Below the pieces are notes generated by a model, which saw only the letters and a program-made list of their open reading frames with translations, was not told where the DNA came from and did no database searches. Below are positions 31,098 to 39,908 of a stretch of DNA of 64,000 nt, piece after piece. This DNA comes from Prorocentrum cordatum (taxonomy: Eukaryota > Sar > Dinophyceae > Prorocentrales > Prorocentraceae). The stretch is taken from NCBI GenBank assembly GCA_963575745.1, contig CAUYUJ010019348.1:609728-673727 (forward strand), in the 5' to 3' direction. Position 1 is the first letter of the stretch. Each line of letters starts with the position of its first letter. The translations under genes and the position numbers were made by a program.

Positions 31098-32441
31098 CTA
31101 CGCCGGGGGGCCGCGCCCGTGCGCCAGTCGGAGGCCGGCAAACCAGGCCGGGCCCCGGGCGCCCCCGCCCGTCGGCTCGCCAGCGGCCCCCGCGGCGGCG
31201 CTGCAGCCCGCAGCGCCGGCAGCCTCCGCCGCAGCGCCTCCGGCGTCGCCAGGGCCAGGCGCGCCGGCTCCCCCAGAGCCGACCGCGCCCGCGATGGACT
31301 CGAACGCGGCCACGAGCTCGGCGACGCCCGCGGCTGCGCCGACCCCCAGGTGGGCTGCGCCGACCTGGCCCGCTGGCCCCGCGGGCCCGCCAGTGCCAAC
31401 CGGGCCGGCGACAGCGTCCGCTTCGCCCGCCACGCCGGCCAGCGCTCCCGCCAGCGCCTCGCCTCCTGCCGGTTCCGCCGTGCCCCCCCGAACGGTTAAG
31501 TCAAGGGCGGGGGACAGGCGGGCAGGGCAGGAAGCGGGCGACGCCGGGCAGGAGGGGGCAAGCGAGGAGGTGGACGAGGAGGAGTCGGACGGCGCCGCCG
31601 GCGAAGGATCCGCGGGCGGATCGACGTCGGAGGCGGCGTCGGCGGCGTCACCTGCACCGGCGGCCCCGGCCCCCGGCAGGAGGGCACCGACATCCCCTCG
31701 GGCGAGCCGCGGGCCGCACGCGCCGACCATGCGCGCTGCTCGGCGCCAGATCGCGGCGCCGATGGCGGTGCGGGCCCGCGCCGCGAGCGCGTGCAAGGGC
31801 GCGCCCAGGCGCCTCCCCGCTGCGGCCGCCATGGACGCGACCGCGGCCGACGCATCCTCGTGCGGGCGGCCCCACGTTGTCCAGACGAGCGGCCGGTAGG
31901 CGATCCCGTCGGCCGCCAGCGCCGGCAGGTGCGGCGCGTACTTGCCGACCTTGCTGACAACGTAGGCGGCGGCAACATCCTCGCCGGCCCCGGCCGCGTG
32001 CGGCGCCACGATGCCCACGTCGAGCGCCGTCAGCCGGCCAAAGGCAGCCGTGGTGAGCACGTCGGCCGGGCGGAGAAGCGGCGCGGCCTCGATGAGGCCC
32101 AGCGCCTCCGACCGAGCGGCCCCGTCGGACAGGGAGGCCAGCGCCAGGAGTTCGTCCCGCACTCTGTTGTGGCCGCGCGTGGACTCCCCCGGGGCACAAC
32201 ACACGGCGTGTGCCCCGTCGATGCCCCGCTCCGCGCCGCACCGGGAGCACGCGCCAGGGGTCACGTAGACCGGGGCGCCAACGCGCAGGCGCGCCGCGCT
32301 CAGGAACTCCTCTGGGAGAAGCGCCAGCGCCCCGGAGTGACCCCAAACAAACGGGTGCCACGGGGGGGCCACGCCCGAGAGCGCGACGGCCGCTGCAATC
32401 GCGTAGCCTGGGGACCCCAATGTGCTCGCACCAACAATCAC
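31098..32441 (-). pseudogene. C-terminal part of a LINE with restriction-like endonuclease (5'-truncated)
   Basis: A 447-codon open frame without the RT part. It has a zinc-binding patch CSRCGAERGIDGAHAVCC (C65, C68, H78, C81), then GHNRVRDELLAL. The restriction-like endonuclease core follows with RPADVL (124-129), LDVGIVAP (140-147) and SKVGKYAPHLPAL. Then come YRPLVWTTWGRPHEDA and an Ala/Arg-rich helical end. CCHC plus a PD-(D/E)XK-like core is the C-terminus of early-branching LINEs of the R2/CRE type, and this wording is typical of dinoflagellate copies. The RT that should precede it is absent, as expected for 5' truncation. The Ala/Pro/Gly-rich last third may be read-through. The frame lies just next to the foldback element. 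Confidence 0.7.
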
Positions 32442-34320
32442 TCTGGCGAAAGGCCACTCTTACGTGTAGCCAATAGGAAAGGGTCCAAGGTTGGATCTGC
32501 ACTGTTCGAGGCACCTCGTCCGTAGGGGCCCATCCCTCAGGGCCCCATTTTGAACCACCGACAGGAGGGAACCGCGACCCTGTGATGGGGAAACCACAGG
32601 ATAACGGTACGGCTATTCCCTGGACCTCTCCCGAGGTGCACTCCGACCAGAACTTCGAAGCGAATCCGGCTGTAGCGATGGGGGCCACCCAGGAGGCCCC
32701 CGAGAGGGGGAAACGAGGCCAGGGCAGCTGCATCGGTATATCTTTCGCCGCTGAGGCGAGGGGGGACGCAATGCCCGCGCCCCCCTGTGGTGCCGGACGC
32801 TCTGCGGCAGTGCCGCGGCCGCACTGGGGAGGGACGAGCGTCCTGGGCATGACGCTCGTTACTGCCCAGAGGGTCGACAACAACTCTCGCGGGAACTGAA
32901 CCCTGGTGAGGGAAGGACCTGGGGCCGTGCGCCGACAGCTCCCTGGACATCCAGCTGCTCCGATTTTGTTCGATGCGTCTGCCAAAAACTCGCCGCTTCG
33001 ATTTTTTGGAGTGTCAGATCTCTGGGTCCTGGAGGTGGACCGCGCTGGCCTCGAGATGCCCCTCCTTGAAGGCGGTCGCCCAGGGCAGACCCGCAGCAGC
33101 CCAGGCCGTAACAATGGACGAGAAAGCTGTATGATTTTTCTGCCTCAGAAGCCTAGCGGTTGCGTGCTGGGCACCAGCCCTAGGGTCTGCTCCGCTACTT
33201 GTGAGCCAAAAAGCTACTGGCTGTGAAAGCCACGATCGAGACCTAGCAAAACTGGCAGGGCAAAACATCTAGTGAACACCCCTGGCGCTTTCAAACGCAA
33301 CGTTTGAGGAACGCGCTGGCCTCGAGAGGCCCCCCGAAGGCGGCCGCCCAGGGCAGACCCGCAGCAGCCCAGGCCGAAAGCCTGCTGGGCCCGGCGCTCT
33401 GGCGCCTCGCGCCGCGCGACTGCCGCGGGCCGGCCCAGCGGCGCCGCGCGCTCGTCGAACAAGGTCTCGTAGTAGGCGTCCTGCTCGGCGCGCCCCAAGT
33501 CGGGGGGGACGACAGGGTAGGACAGCAAAGGGCAGGGCAGAGAATCAGCTCACGCAGCTGGTTTTCATGGCGCCTCCTGGCGCCGGGAGGCGCCCATGGA
33601 TCGATGAATGGGCCCGGCGGCGGGGCCAAAACCAGCTGCATGATTTCGCAACCGCCCTTGCCCTTTCGTCCAGCCCGACCAAGGCGGTCCAACATGGTCC
33701 AAGATGGCCTGGGCGGAGGCGAGCCTGCCCAGCGATCCGACGCTCCCAAAAATTTGGGCCGCGGGTTTTGGGCCGTTTTCGGACGCCAAGGGCCCTCGCC
33801 GGGCCTTGGGGCCGTAGACAACGGCTCAGGACGCAAAACAGGCCCCAGGGAGGTGTTCCAGACCTCTGGGGCCCACGCATCGGAAAAACTGGATCAGCCA
33901 GATGTCTGGGTCGGCGCGCCCCGAGGCGGCCCAAGATGGCCCCAAGGTGGACCCCGAGGGGGCCGCCAGGGCGGAGAAGCCAGAGATTGCACAGGCAACA
34001 CTTTCGGAGGTCCACGCGGATCTCTCGTCTCGGCGCTGCACTCCCCCTGCATCCCTCCTCCGGCGAGCGGAGCGTGCAAGGGGCATCTCTCCTTCTCCCT
34101 CCCCATGCCCTCCTCCTCCTCCTCCTCCTCCTTCTCCTCCTCTTCCTCCTCCTCCTCCTCTTCCGTTTCCTCTTCTCCTCCTCCTCCTCCTCCTCTTCCT
34201 CCTCCTCCTCGTCCTCCTCCTGCTCCTGCTCCTCCTCCCTTTCCTAAAACACCCCAACCCTGGAGCCCTCAGGAACCCTCCCAAACCTCCGCCATTCTCA
34301 GAACACGTACCTTCCCCCTT

Positions 34321-34354
<34 letters not shown>

Positions 34355-34802
34355 TCCTCTTCCCTCTGCTCCTAGGAGGGCCGCTTCTACTTGCTGCGTC
34401 GCCCAATCGTTCTGTACGATGGCTCGGGGCGGTCTCTGAGCTACCTCCTCCTCCTCCTCCTCCTCCTCCTCCTCCTCCTTGTCCTGGTGTTGCTGCCGCT
34501 CCTCCTGGATGCCCTACTGCTCCACTCCCTGCGCGCTCGTGACGAGGAGGAAGAGGGGAAGGCAAACAGGCAGGGAACCTCACTTTGCGTGCGTGCGAAG
34601 TTGGGGGGCAGAGTAGGGCAGGGAGGACTGGGAGCACGAGTGGGGAAGGTCTCCTCCTCCAGCTCCTCCATCTCCTCCTTTGGCTCTAGCCCCAGCTCTG
34701 GCTTCCAGTTCAAGCTCCTCAACCTCCTCCTCCTCCTTCTCCTCCTCGTCCTCCGATTTGTCCTTTGGCACGCCCCATCTCGCGTCGCCGTCTTCCAAAC
34801 CG
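32442..34802. other. GC-rich spacer with direct repeats and simple repeats
   Basis: No gene is recognised. It holds the partner of the 6.4-kb block (32622-32686). A direct repeat of about 68 bases, 33041-33110 and 33312-33381, starts CGCGCTGGCCTCGAGA and ends CAGCAGCCCAGGCCG. From 34110 a series of CTC and CTG microsatellites runs to about 34750. The long open frames here (for example plus 33304-34542) are Ser/Pro/Leu translations of these repeats. Confidence 0.5.
34110..34500. repeat. CTC and CTG microsatellites
   Basis: CTC repeats occupy most of 34110-34245 with a few interruptions, CTG repeats 34321-34347 and CTC repeats 34442-34482. They lie just outside the left end of the large transposon. 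Confidence 0.9.
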
Positions 34803-34810
34803 CCCGGCTC
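34803..34810. repeat. 8-bp target site duplication, left copy
   Basis: CCCGGCTC directly precedes the left inverted repeat of the large transposon and is repeated exactly at 49491-49498, directly after the right inverted repeat. The neighbouring bases beyond the eight do not continue the match. Confidence 0.8.
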
Positions 34811-34851
34811 TAGGGAGTTTCACAGGTGCAGGGCCAGGGGGCCGTACAGGC
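34811..34851 (+). repeat. Left terminal inverted repeat (41 bp)
   Basis: Begins TAGGGAGTTTCACAGGTGCA and continues GGGCCAGGGGGCCGTACAGGC. It pairs with 49450-49490 with seven mismatches and no gaps. Confidence 0.75.
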
Positions 34852-35848
34852 GGGCACGGGGCAGGATCGCGCTGGAGCAACAGGAAACAGGCAATATCAG
34901 CGGAATGCATCAGGTCGGTCCGAATTCACACTGGAAATAGCTTGATCTGACCTCGCGGCCCTGCACCTGTGAACTTCTCTCAGCCAGGAGGGAGGAGCGA
35001 GCATGAAGGAAGGAGGAGCGAGGGGAGGATGGGGGAGGAGTGAGGAGTGAGGGACCCCCAAATCGGTACCGATGGAATCCCCGAAACAGGAAGTGACAGT
35101 CGAGCCACAGCGCGGCCTGGGTACCCTGAAAACCAAGTAACAGGACCACTGGAGTCCCCCAAACCCGAAACCTTTGCCATGTCATGGCATCGACGGCGAC
35201 GCCCTCCAGCCCAGTGGCAAAGTGGCGAGCTGGCCGTCCAGAGCAGCCGGCCGGGCCGCGCCGTTGTCGTCACCGTCGTTCTAGCCGTCGTTGTTGTCGT
35301 CTCCATCGTCGAATCATCGTCGTCGCCGCTGTCGATGTCGTCGGGGCCACCGTCTTCGTCCCGAAGTTTCCGTTGTCGTTGTGACGTCGTCGTCGTTGAT
35401 GTCCATCGTCGTCGTCAGAATCGTCGACGTCGATGTCTATCGTCGTCGTCGTCAGAATCGTCGACGTCGATCGGTGTTGTCGAGAGTCATGGATCGTCGT
35501 CGTAGTCATCATCGATCGTCGTCGTCGAAGTCGCCGTCGACGTCGTCGATGCTGTCGTCGACGGAGGTCAGACTCAGAAGCCTAAGTTGATTTCTTTCGT
35601 TGCCATGGCATGGGAAGGATGCACAACAGAGCAGCCTCCGAAACGATGAGTCAACACCAGACTCTAGACGGCCAGCAGCTATGCAGCATCGCACGGGGAA
35701 GTATGCAAGTCGGTCGCTATGTGTTCATGTTTTGTGTGCCTGTGTTTGTTGGCTTTGTTTGTTGTATTCTCTCTAGCTTCGAACCCTCGTGCAGGGAGGG
35801 GACCGATCTTGAAAACTGACAGTGCCAGCTTTTTTCAGAACTGATGCA
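34852..35848. other. Left non-coding end of the transposon, with GTC-rich repeats
   Basis: No gene is seen. The stretch 35265-35560 consists of GTCGTC-type trinucleotide repeats in which a longer unit, GTCGTC...AGAATCGTCGACGTCGAT, appears at least twice. Downstream codons of the third gene end at 35849, so this is the 3' flank of that gene. No polyadenylation signal can be named with confidence, as dinoflagellates lack a clear AATAAA. Confidence 0.6.
34957..34974 (-). repeat. Subterminal copy of the inverted-repeat core
   Basis: GGCCCTGCACCTGTGAAC is the reverse complement of the core of the left terminal repeat and lies about 125 bases further in, in inverted orientation. Subterminal copies of end motifs often serve as transposase binding sites. 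With the left end it could also form a 160-base hairpin. Confidence 0.6.
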
Positions 35849-38829
35849 TCACTTCCCAGCCGTGTCATCATCTTTCTTCTCATTGGGGTCGGGGTTCTTC
35901 TTGATGATCTCAAACACCTCCTTCACCAAAGCCACGTTTTTGTTCAAGCCATCTAGGCTGCTGACCAGCAGCTCCATAGACTTGCTCGCGAAGTTGATGC
36001 TGTCGCCGTCGAAGAAGTGAAGGATCGACATCTTCACGCACGCCATATCGTCCACAGGCTTCGTGTGCTCCATCAGGATCCATCCAGTGGGCGTGTAAGC
36101 GAAGTCTCCCTTCGCGACCGTCGCCTGCTTGATGGAACCGGGGTGCTCCCTGATGAAGTCAGCAATCTCAGCACTCGTCATCGCGGCAATCTTCTTGAAA
36201 CAAGCCTCGAGGGTGATGCCCTTGGAGTCCGAAGCCGCAGCCTCGCTGATGTTCTTACCAGACCACGCTACGTAGTTGTCTGCGCGCACCATCACGACGT
36301 TGGCGATGCCTTTGAGGGTCAGGCGCAACTTCGGCATGAAACAGTTCTCAGTGCCAGCATACTGGGCGTCGGCGGCACTTGCTGACAAGGCTGGAACGAG
36401 GAGCTTGAACACTTCAGGGTGGTCTTTCTTGAAGGTGTCAGGGTTGTACAAGTACTTCTTGAGTTCATCGGGGAAGCATCCAAGCACAGCTGTCATTGCG
36501 CGCTGCTGATCCGTAGGGTCCTTCATCGGCGCAGTCGCGCGCCCTGAGCTGGTTCGTTGTGGGCTGTTGAGAAACTTCTGTTGGAAAGCTTTCAGCGTCG
36601 CCTCCGGTACCGCTGCGTCCACCTGGCTGCCGCAGCCAGTCACCACGAAAGGCTCCTGTAAGGACTGCGGGAATACAGAAAGATGATGAGCGAGAGGGGA
36701 GGTATGATGCGAGAAGGCCTTCATGGTCGACTCGTGGCCTTTTCAAGCTGACTCCGACGATGGGACCACACAAAACCAAAAAGCAAAGGCCTTCCTCCCG
36801 AAACCTGACCTCATCGAAAAGTGGATTTCGTTCGATTCGAACCTCAAAGCAGACCTCGAAATGATTTTCCAAAGCCAGGAAGGAGGGAGGTGGAAGCGTG
36901 ATTGCCCCATTGCGTCCAACAGGCTCGGATTGCTGCAGTTGGTCGCCTCGAAGCTGTAGGCGTTCATCTGCTGATCCTCGCCGTGCTCGAAGTTCAGAAT
37001 GTCGCCAGTGGTGTTGATCTTGGCCTTCTTGGGCAAGGGTGGCCCCATGACGGCCGCAGCTGCGGACTTGGCGGCGGCGGCCTTCGTCTTGTTCTCTTGG
37101 ATGGTCTGCAGCTGCTTGGCGCGGGACTTGAGCAAGGTCTGTGCATCTTTGACGATGGCTTTGTTGGCGCCGATGAGCTGATTCATCTTGACCAGCTCTG
37201 CTTTGCACATGTTCTCGAACGTCTTCAACTCCTCAGCGCAAGTTGCGGCCGAGAACTCCGTCTGCTTGTCCTTGAACTCCTCGATAGAGATGATGCTGAG
37301 AAAGTCCGGGCACGGTGATTTCCTAGTATGCGACTTCACCAAGGCTTGGTACGCCTTCAGGTTACAAGTTTGCGAAAAGGCAACCAGAGCTTCCTTGCGC
37401 AGCTGCAAGATCTCCAAGTGCTTCTTGAAGTATTCCGCGTCCTCGACCTGATTGATCATCTTCTTCTCCACATCCACAACCTCAGACAAGGTCTTGTCAG
37501 CCAACTGCCTCACTTTCTCGACCGTCTCCAGGTGCTTCGTTTCTGCCTTGAGGGTCTGCGTGTCGCGATCCCAGCGCCTCCTTTTCTTATCATTGCCATC
37601 GCCTCCTCCGCCGGCGCCGGCGCCCGAGTCGACAGAACCAGCTGTGGACTCAACCTCCAGCAGATCGGCGTCCGACTCCGACTGCTGCTGGCGAATGCTG
37701 GCGATGATGTCTGCAACTGAGCCTGCCGCTGTCGCAGACTGCTTTGATGAGAAGGTGCCCAGGTTCAACGGGGTGAAGGCGGATGCTAAGGAGGACCTGT
37801 GTTCTTTCTGCCTCTCTTCCACGGCCTCCTTGTCAACGAGATTCTCGAGCTCACGGAACGACGAGTGCGAATTCGTCAATGAGCGCTTCATGCTGGCAAC
37901 GGCGGTCTTCGAGGGCTTCTTCTGTTCGGCCTCGCGCTCCCTGACAGTCACTTGCTCGCCTAACTTGTTGCGGTCGTGGACGGTGTCCCGCACTTTCACT
38001 TTGATCCGAAGAGCCTTCTTGGGACCGAAATTGTCGCATTCGGTGCCTGGCTCCTTGTCCTCGACGGCTTCCTTTCGGAGGGCACCAACTATACACCAAC
38101 GCCGATCCTGGCCCAGGATCACCCTGGGCCCAGGATCGGTGTATATGCCTTCTTGCGCAAGGCAGGAGGGCGTATACACCGATCCTGGGTCCAGGGTGAT
38201 CCTGGCCAGGATCGGTGTTGGTGTATAGTTGGTGCCTTCCTATCCTTCGTCAGCCTGGCCCACTCCGCTGCAATCTCGGGGTCAGTCAACCTGCCCCCTC
38301 GCGCAGACCTGCAATGCTCTTCAAAAACCATGAAGGTCATCATCTCGCTTTCGCCGTCGTGCTCGGTCTCGGTGATCGCGTAGGTGTCCTTGAAGAATGA
38401 CGCGAAGTCGAAGTGGGCGCGAGCTCGCCCCCGCCCCAAAGAGGGCGCATCCTCAGCAAACTTCTTCATGAGGGCCATGAGTTCAGCGTTGTCCCCAGTC
38501 GCTGCCTTTTTCTTCAGAGCCACCACGTACTTCTTTTCCTTCTTGTCCTCCACCTGGTCCAGAAGGGCTTCCCAGTCCCTCATGTGGGCTGGGCACATGT
38601 CGACCTTGCGCTTGCTATCAAATGGCTTTTTGTCCACGATGCAGATCTTCAGCGTTGACTTCTGGTTGCCCTCAGCCTGCGGAGGCGGCGGTGCCGCCTT
38701 AGCTGGCGATGGAGTTGTTGGCCCAGACGACGAGGGCGTTGCTGGAGAGACTCCGCCCTCGCGAGGGCTAGGGATCTCGACCTCGGCGAGCCCTGACGCG
38801 CCGAGCTCCTCTTCCCACTCGTCTCCCAT
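35849..38829 (-). CDS. Cargo gene of unknown function, about three exons
   Basis: Exon 1 is 38829-38236 and starts MGDEWEEELG. Exon 2 runs from 38071 to about 36947 and exon 3 from about 36655 to the stop at 35849, giving a protein of roughly 840 residues. Exon 1 has a Pro/Ser-rich N-terminus, basic Lys-rich helices and FDFASFFKDTYAITE. Across the first junction it reads LTDPEIAAEWARLTKDRK-EAVEDKEPG, then FGPKKALRIKV. This layout (an E..A.W helix followed by GP..LR..V) recurs in many uncharacterised dinoflagellate proteins. Exon 2 has a basic patch DKKRRRWDRDTQT and long coiled-coil helices. Exon 3 has AYTPTGWILMEHT near its end. No catalytic motif is visible. It may be a DNA-binding partner of the transposase or methyltransferase, but this is only inference from its place inside the element. 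Confidence 0.7.
36656..36946 (-). other. Intron 2 of the cargo gene (donor ambiguous)
   Basis: On the minus strand the acceptor TCCTTACAG is followed by in-frame GAGCCTTTCGTGG. The donor is probably GAG|GCGACC (GC donor, intron of 291 bases), which keeps the frame. GAC|GCAATGG 33 bases further into the intron would also keep it. Read-through of exon 2 soon becomes unlike the rest of the protein and ends in a stop, and exon 3 read upstream gives only a short start. Confidence 0.55.
38072..38235 (-). mobile_element. Introner-like intron: 164-bp hairpin with GC-AG ends
   Basis: On the minus strand the exon ends GATAGGAAG and the intron begins GCACCAACTATACACC. It ends CCGAAAG before GAAGCC, and removal joins K and E in frame. 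The intron is almost all inverted repeat: arms of about 69 bases (38081-38149 and 38168-38236) differ at about four positions and enclose an 18-base loop. AGGAAG occurs at both exon borders, as expected of a target duplication. The arms hold nested CGATCCTGG palindromes. Hairpin introns with inverted and direct repeats have been described as introners in dinoflagellates and other protists. Confidence 0.8.
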
Positions 38830-39908
38830 CGCGCTGCTGCCTGATCACCGATTGCAACCTGCAAAGAGAGCCCTGGAGGGCGCCAGATCCTGAAAGGCTA
38901 GAACCCAGATGTTCTACGGAAGATGAACAGCAAGGCCCAGGAGAAGAACTCGTGGACCGAGGAGTCTACCTCCAGTCGCTTCTTAGGTAGCCTCACGTCG
39001 CGCATCGCGCCTCGCGAAGCGCTGTTATCCGCGCGCCCTCGCGAGACCACCCTGGAGTTGCGTTGCTCTCCAAACCGGTGTCAGCTTTGGCCGCGACCCG
39101 CGATGCGCGATTATTTTCAAGCTCTTGCGGGGGCGACTCTAGGGCTTCGACGTCCGCTTCGCCGTTGGCGTCTGTGTCTTCCGTTCTCCCCCCACCATGT
39201 TAATGGATTTCTACTCTTCCTTCTCCTCCACCTCATCCTCTTCATCATCGTCATCATCATCATCATCAACATCGACGTTGTTGTCGTCGTTGTTTCTTGT
39301 TTTGAAATTCGTCAGGGCTTTTTGGGTTGAGACCTGTTCTGGGTGTATCCTACCGCCCGGGGCGCTTCTGGGTAGGGGCCCGTAACACTTGCACATGCCT
39401 TTCACGCCCGGGGCACATGTGAAAACTCTGGACGGGGCCCCAAACTACATTTACGCGTTTTTGGTGAAACCTATTGTTTGGGAAATCACGTCCCAAGAGG
39501 TACCCGACTGGATGGGGTTCTCGGGAATTCTCGAGCCTCCAAATTACATTTGCGCGTTTTGATGAGTGCACTGTTGCGCTTCAAACGTGCAGGATACTCG
39601 ACCAGCACAGCCCAGACCAAAGACTCGTCTCAAGGCACGGGTAATGATGCAATGCCATTGGGCATCCCTCAGCCTCAGATAAGTAGATACATCGACGTCG
39701 GATATGGCCAACGTGCCCAGAACGTGCGGCACTGGGAGGGGCGGCGACGCAAGGTTGCAAGGGTAACATTGATGAGATATGGTGCCCTCACGTGAGTCAA
39801 AGACCTCAGCGCGAACTCAGATCACAAGAGCATGTTTTACACTATATCATGCAATTTGTTGGCCACGACTCCCTGACATCCTATATGATGCGAAACTCGC
39901 GAAACGTA
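38830..39908. other. Intergenic stretch between cargo gene and methyltransferase
   Basis: No gene is recognised. A short run of CAT/TCA trinucleotides lies at 39240-39275. Two related segments, AAACTACATTTACGCGTTTT near 39434 and AAATTACATTTGCGCGTTTT near 39541, form a diverged direct repeat. Small open frames here have no support. Confidence 0.5.
38858..38860 (-). promoter_or_regulatory. Candidate spliced-leader acceptor of the cargo gene
   Basis: About 28 bases upstream of the ATG the minus strand reads CTCTCTTTGCAG followed by GTTGC, a short pyrimidine tract with AG. Dinoflagellate mRNAs receive a trans-spliced leader at such sites. There is no independent support. Confidence 0.3.

Noticed and set aside
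31294-31899. Ala/Pro-rich plus-strand frame
   Set aside because: Antisense of the endonuclease fragment on the minus strand, with no motif of its own.
33304-34542. 412-codon plus-strand open frame
   Set aside because: Its C-terminal half is Ser/Pro/Leu runs from CTC and CTG microsatellites and the rest has no motif. A translated repeat.
37452-38228. 258-codon plus-strand frame opposite the cargo gene
   Set aside because: Shadow of the minus-strand exons. Its amino acid pattern is that of antisense of a Lys/Glu-rich coiled coil, and it runs into the introner hairpin.
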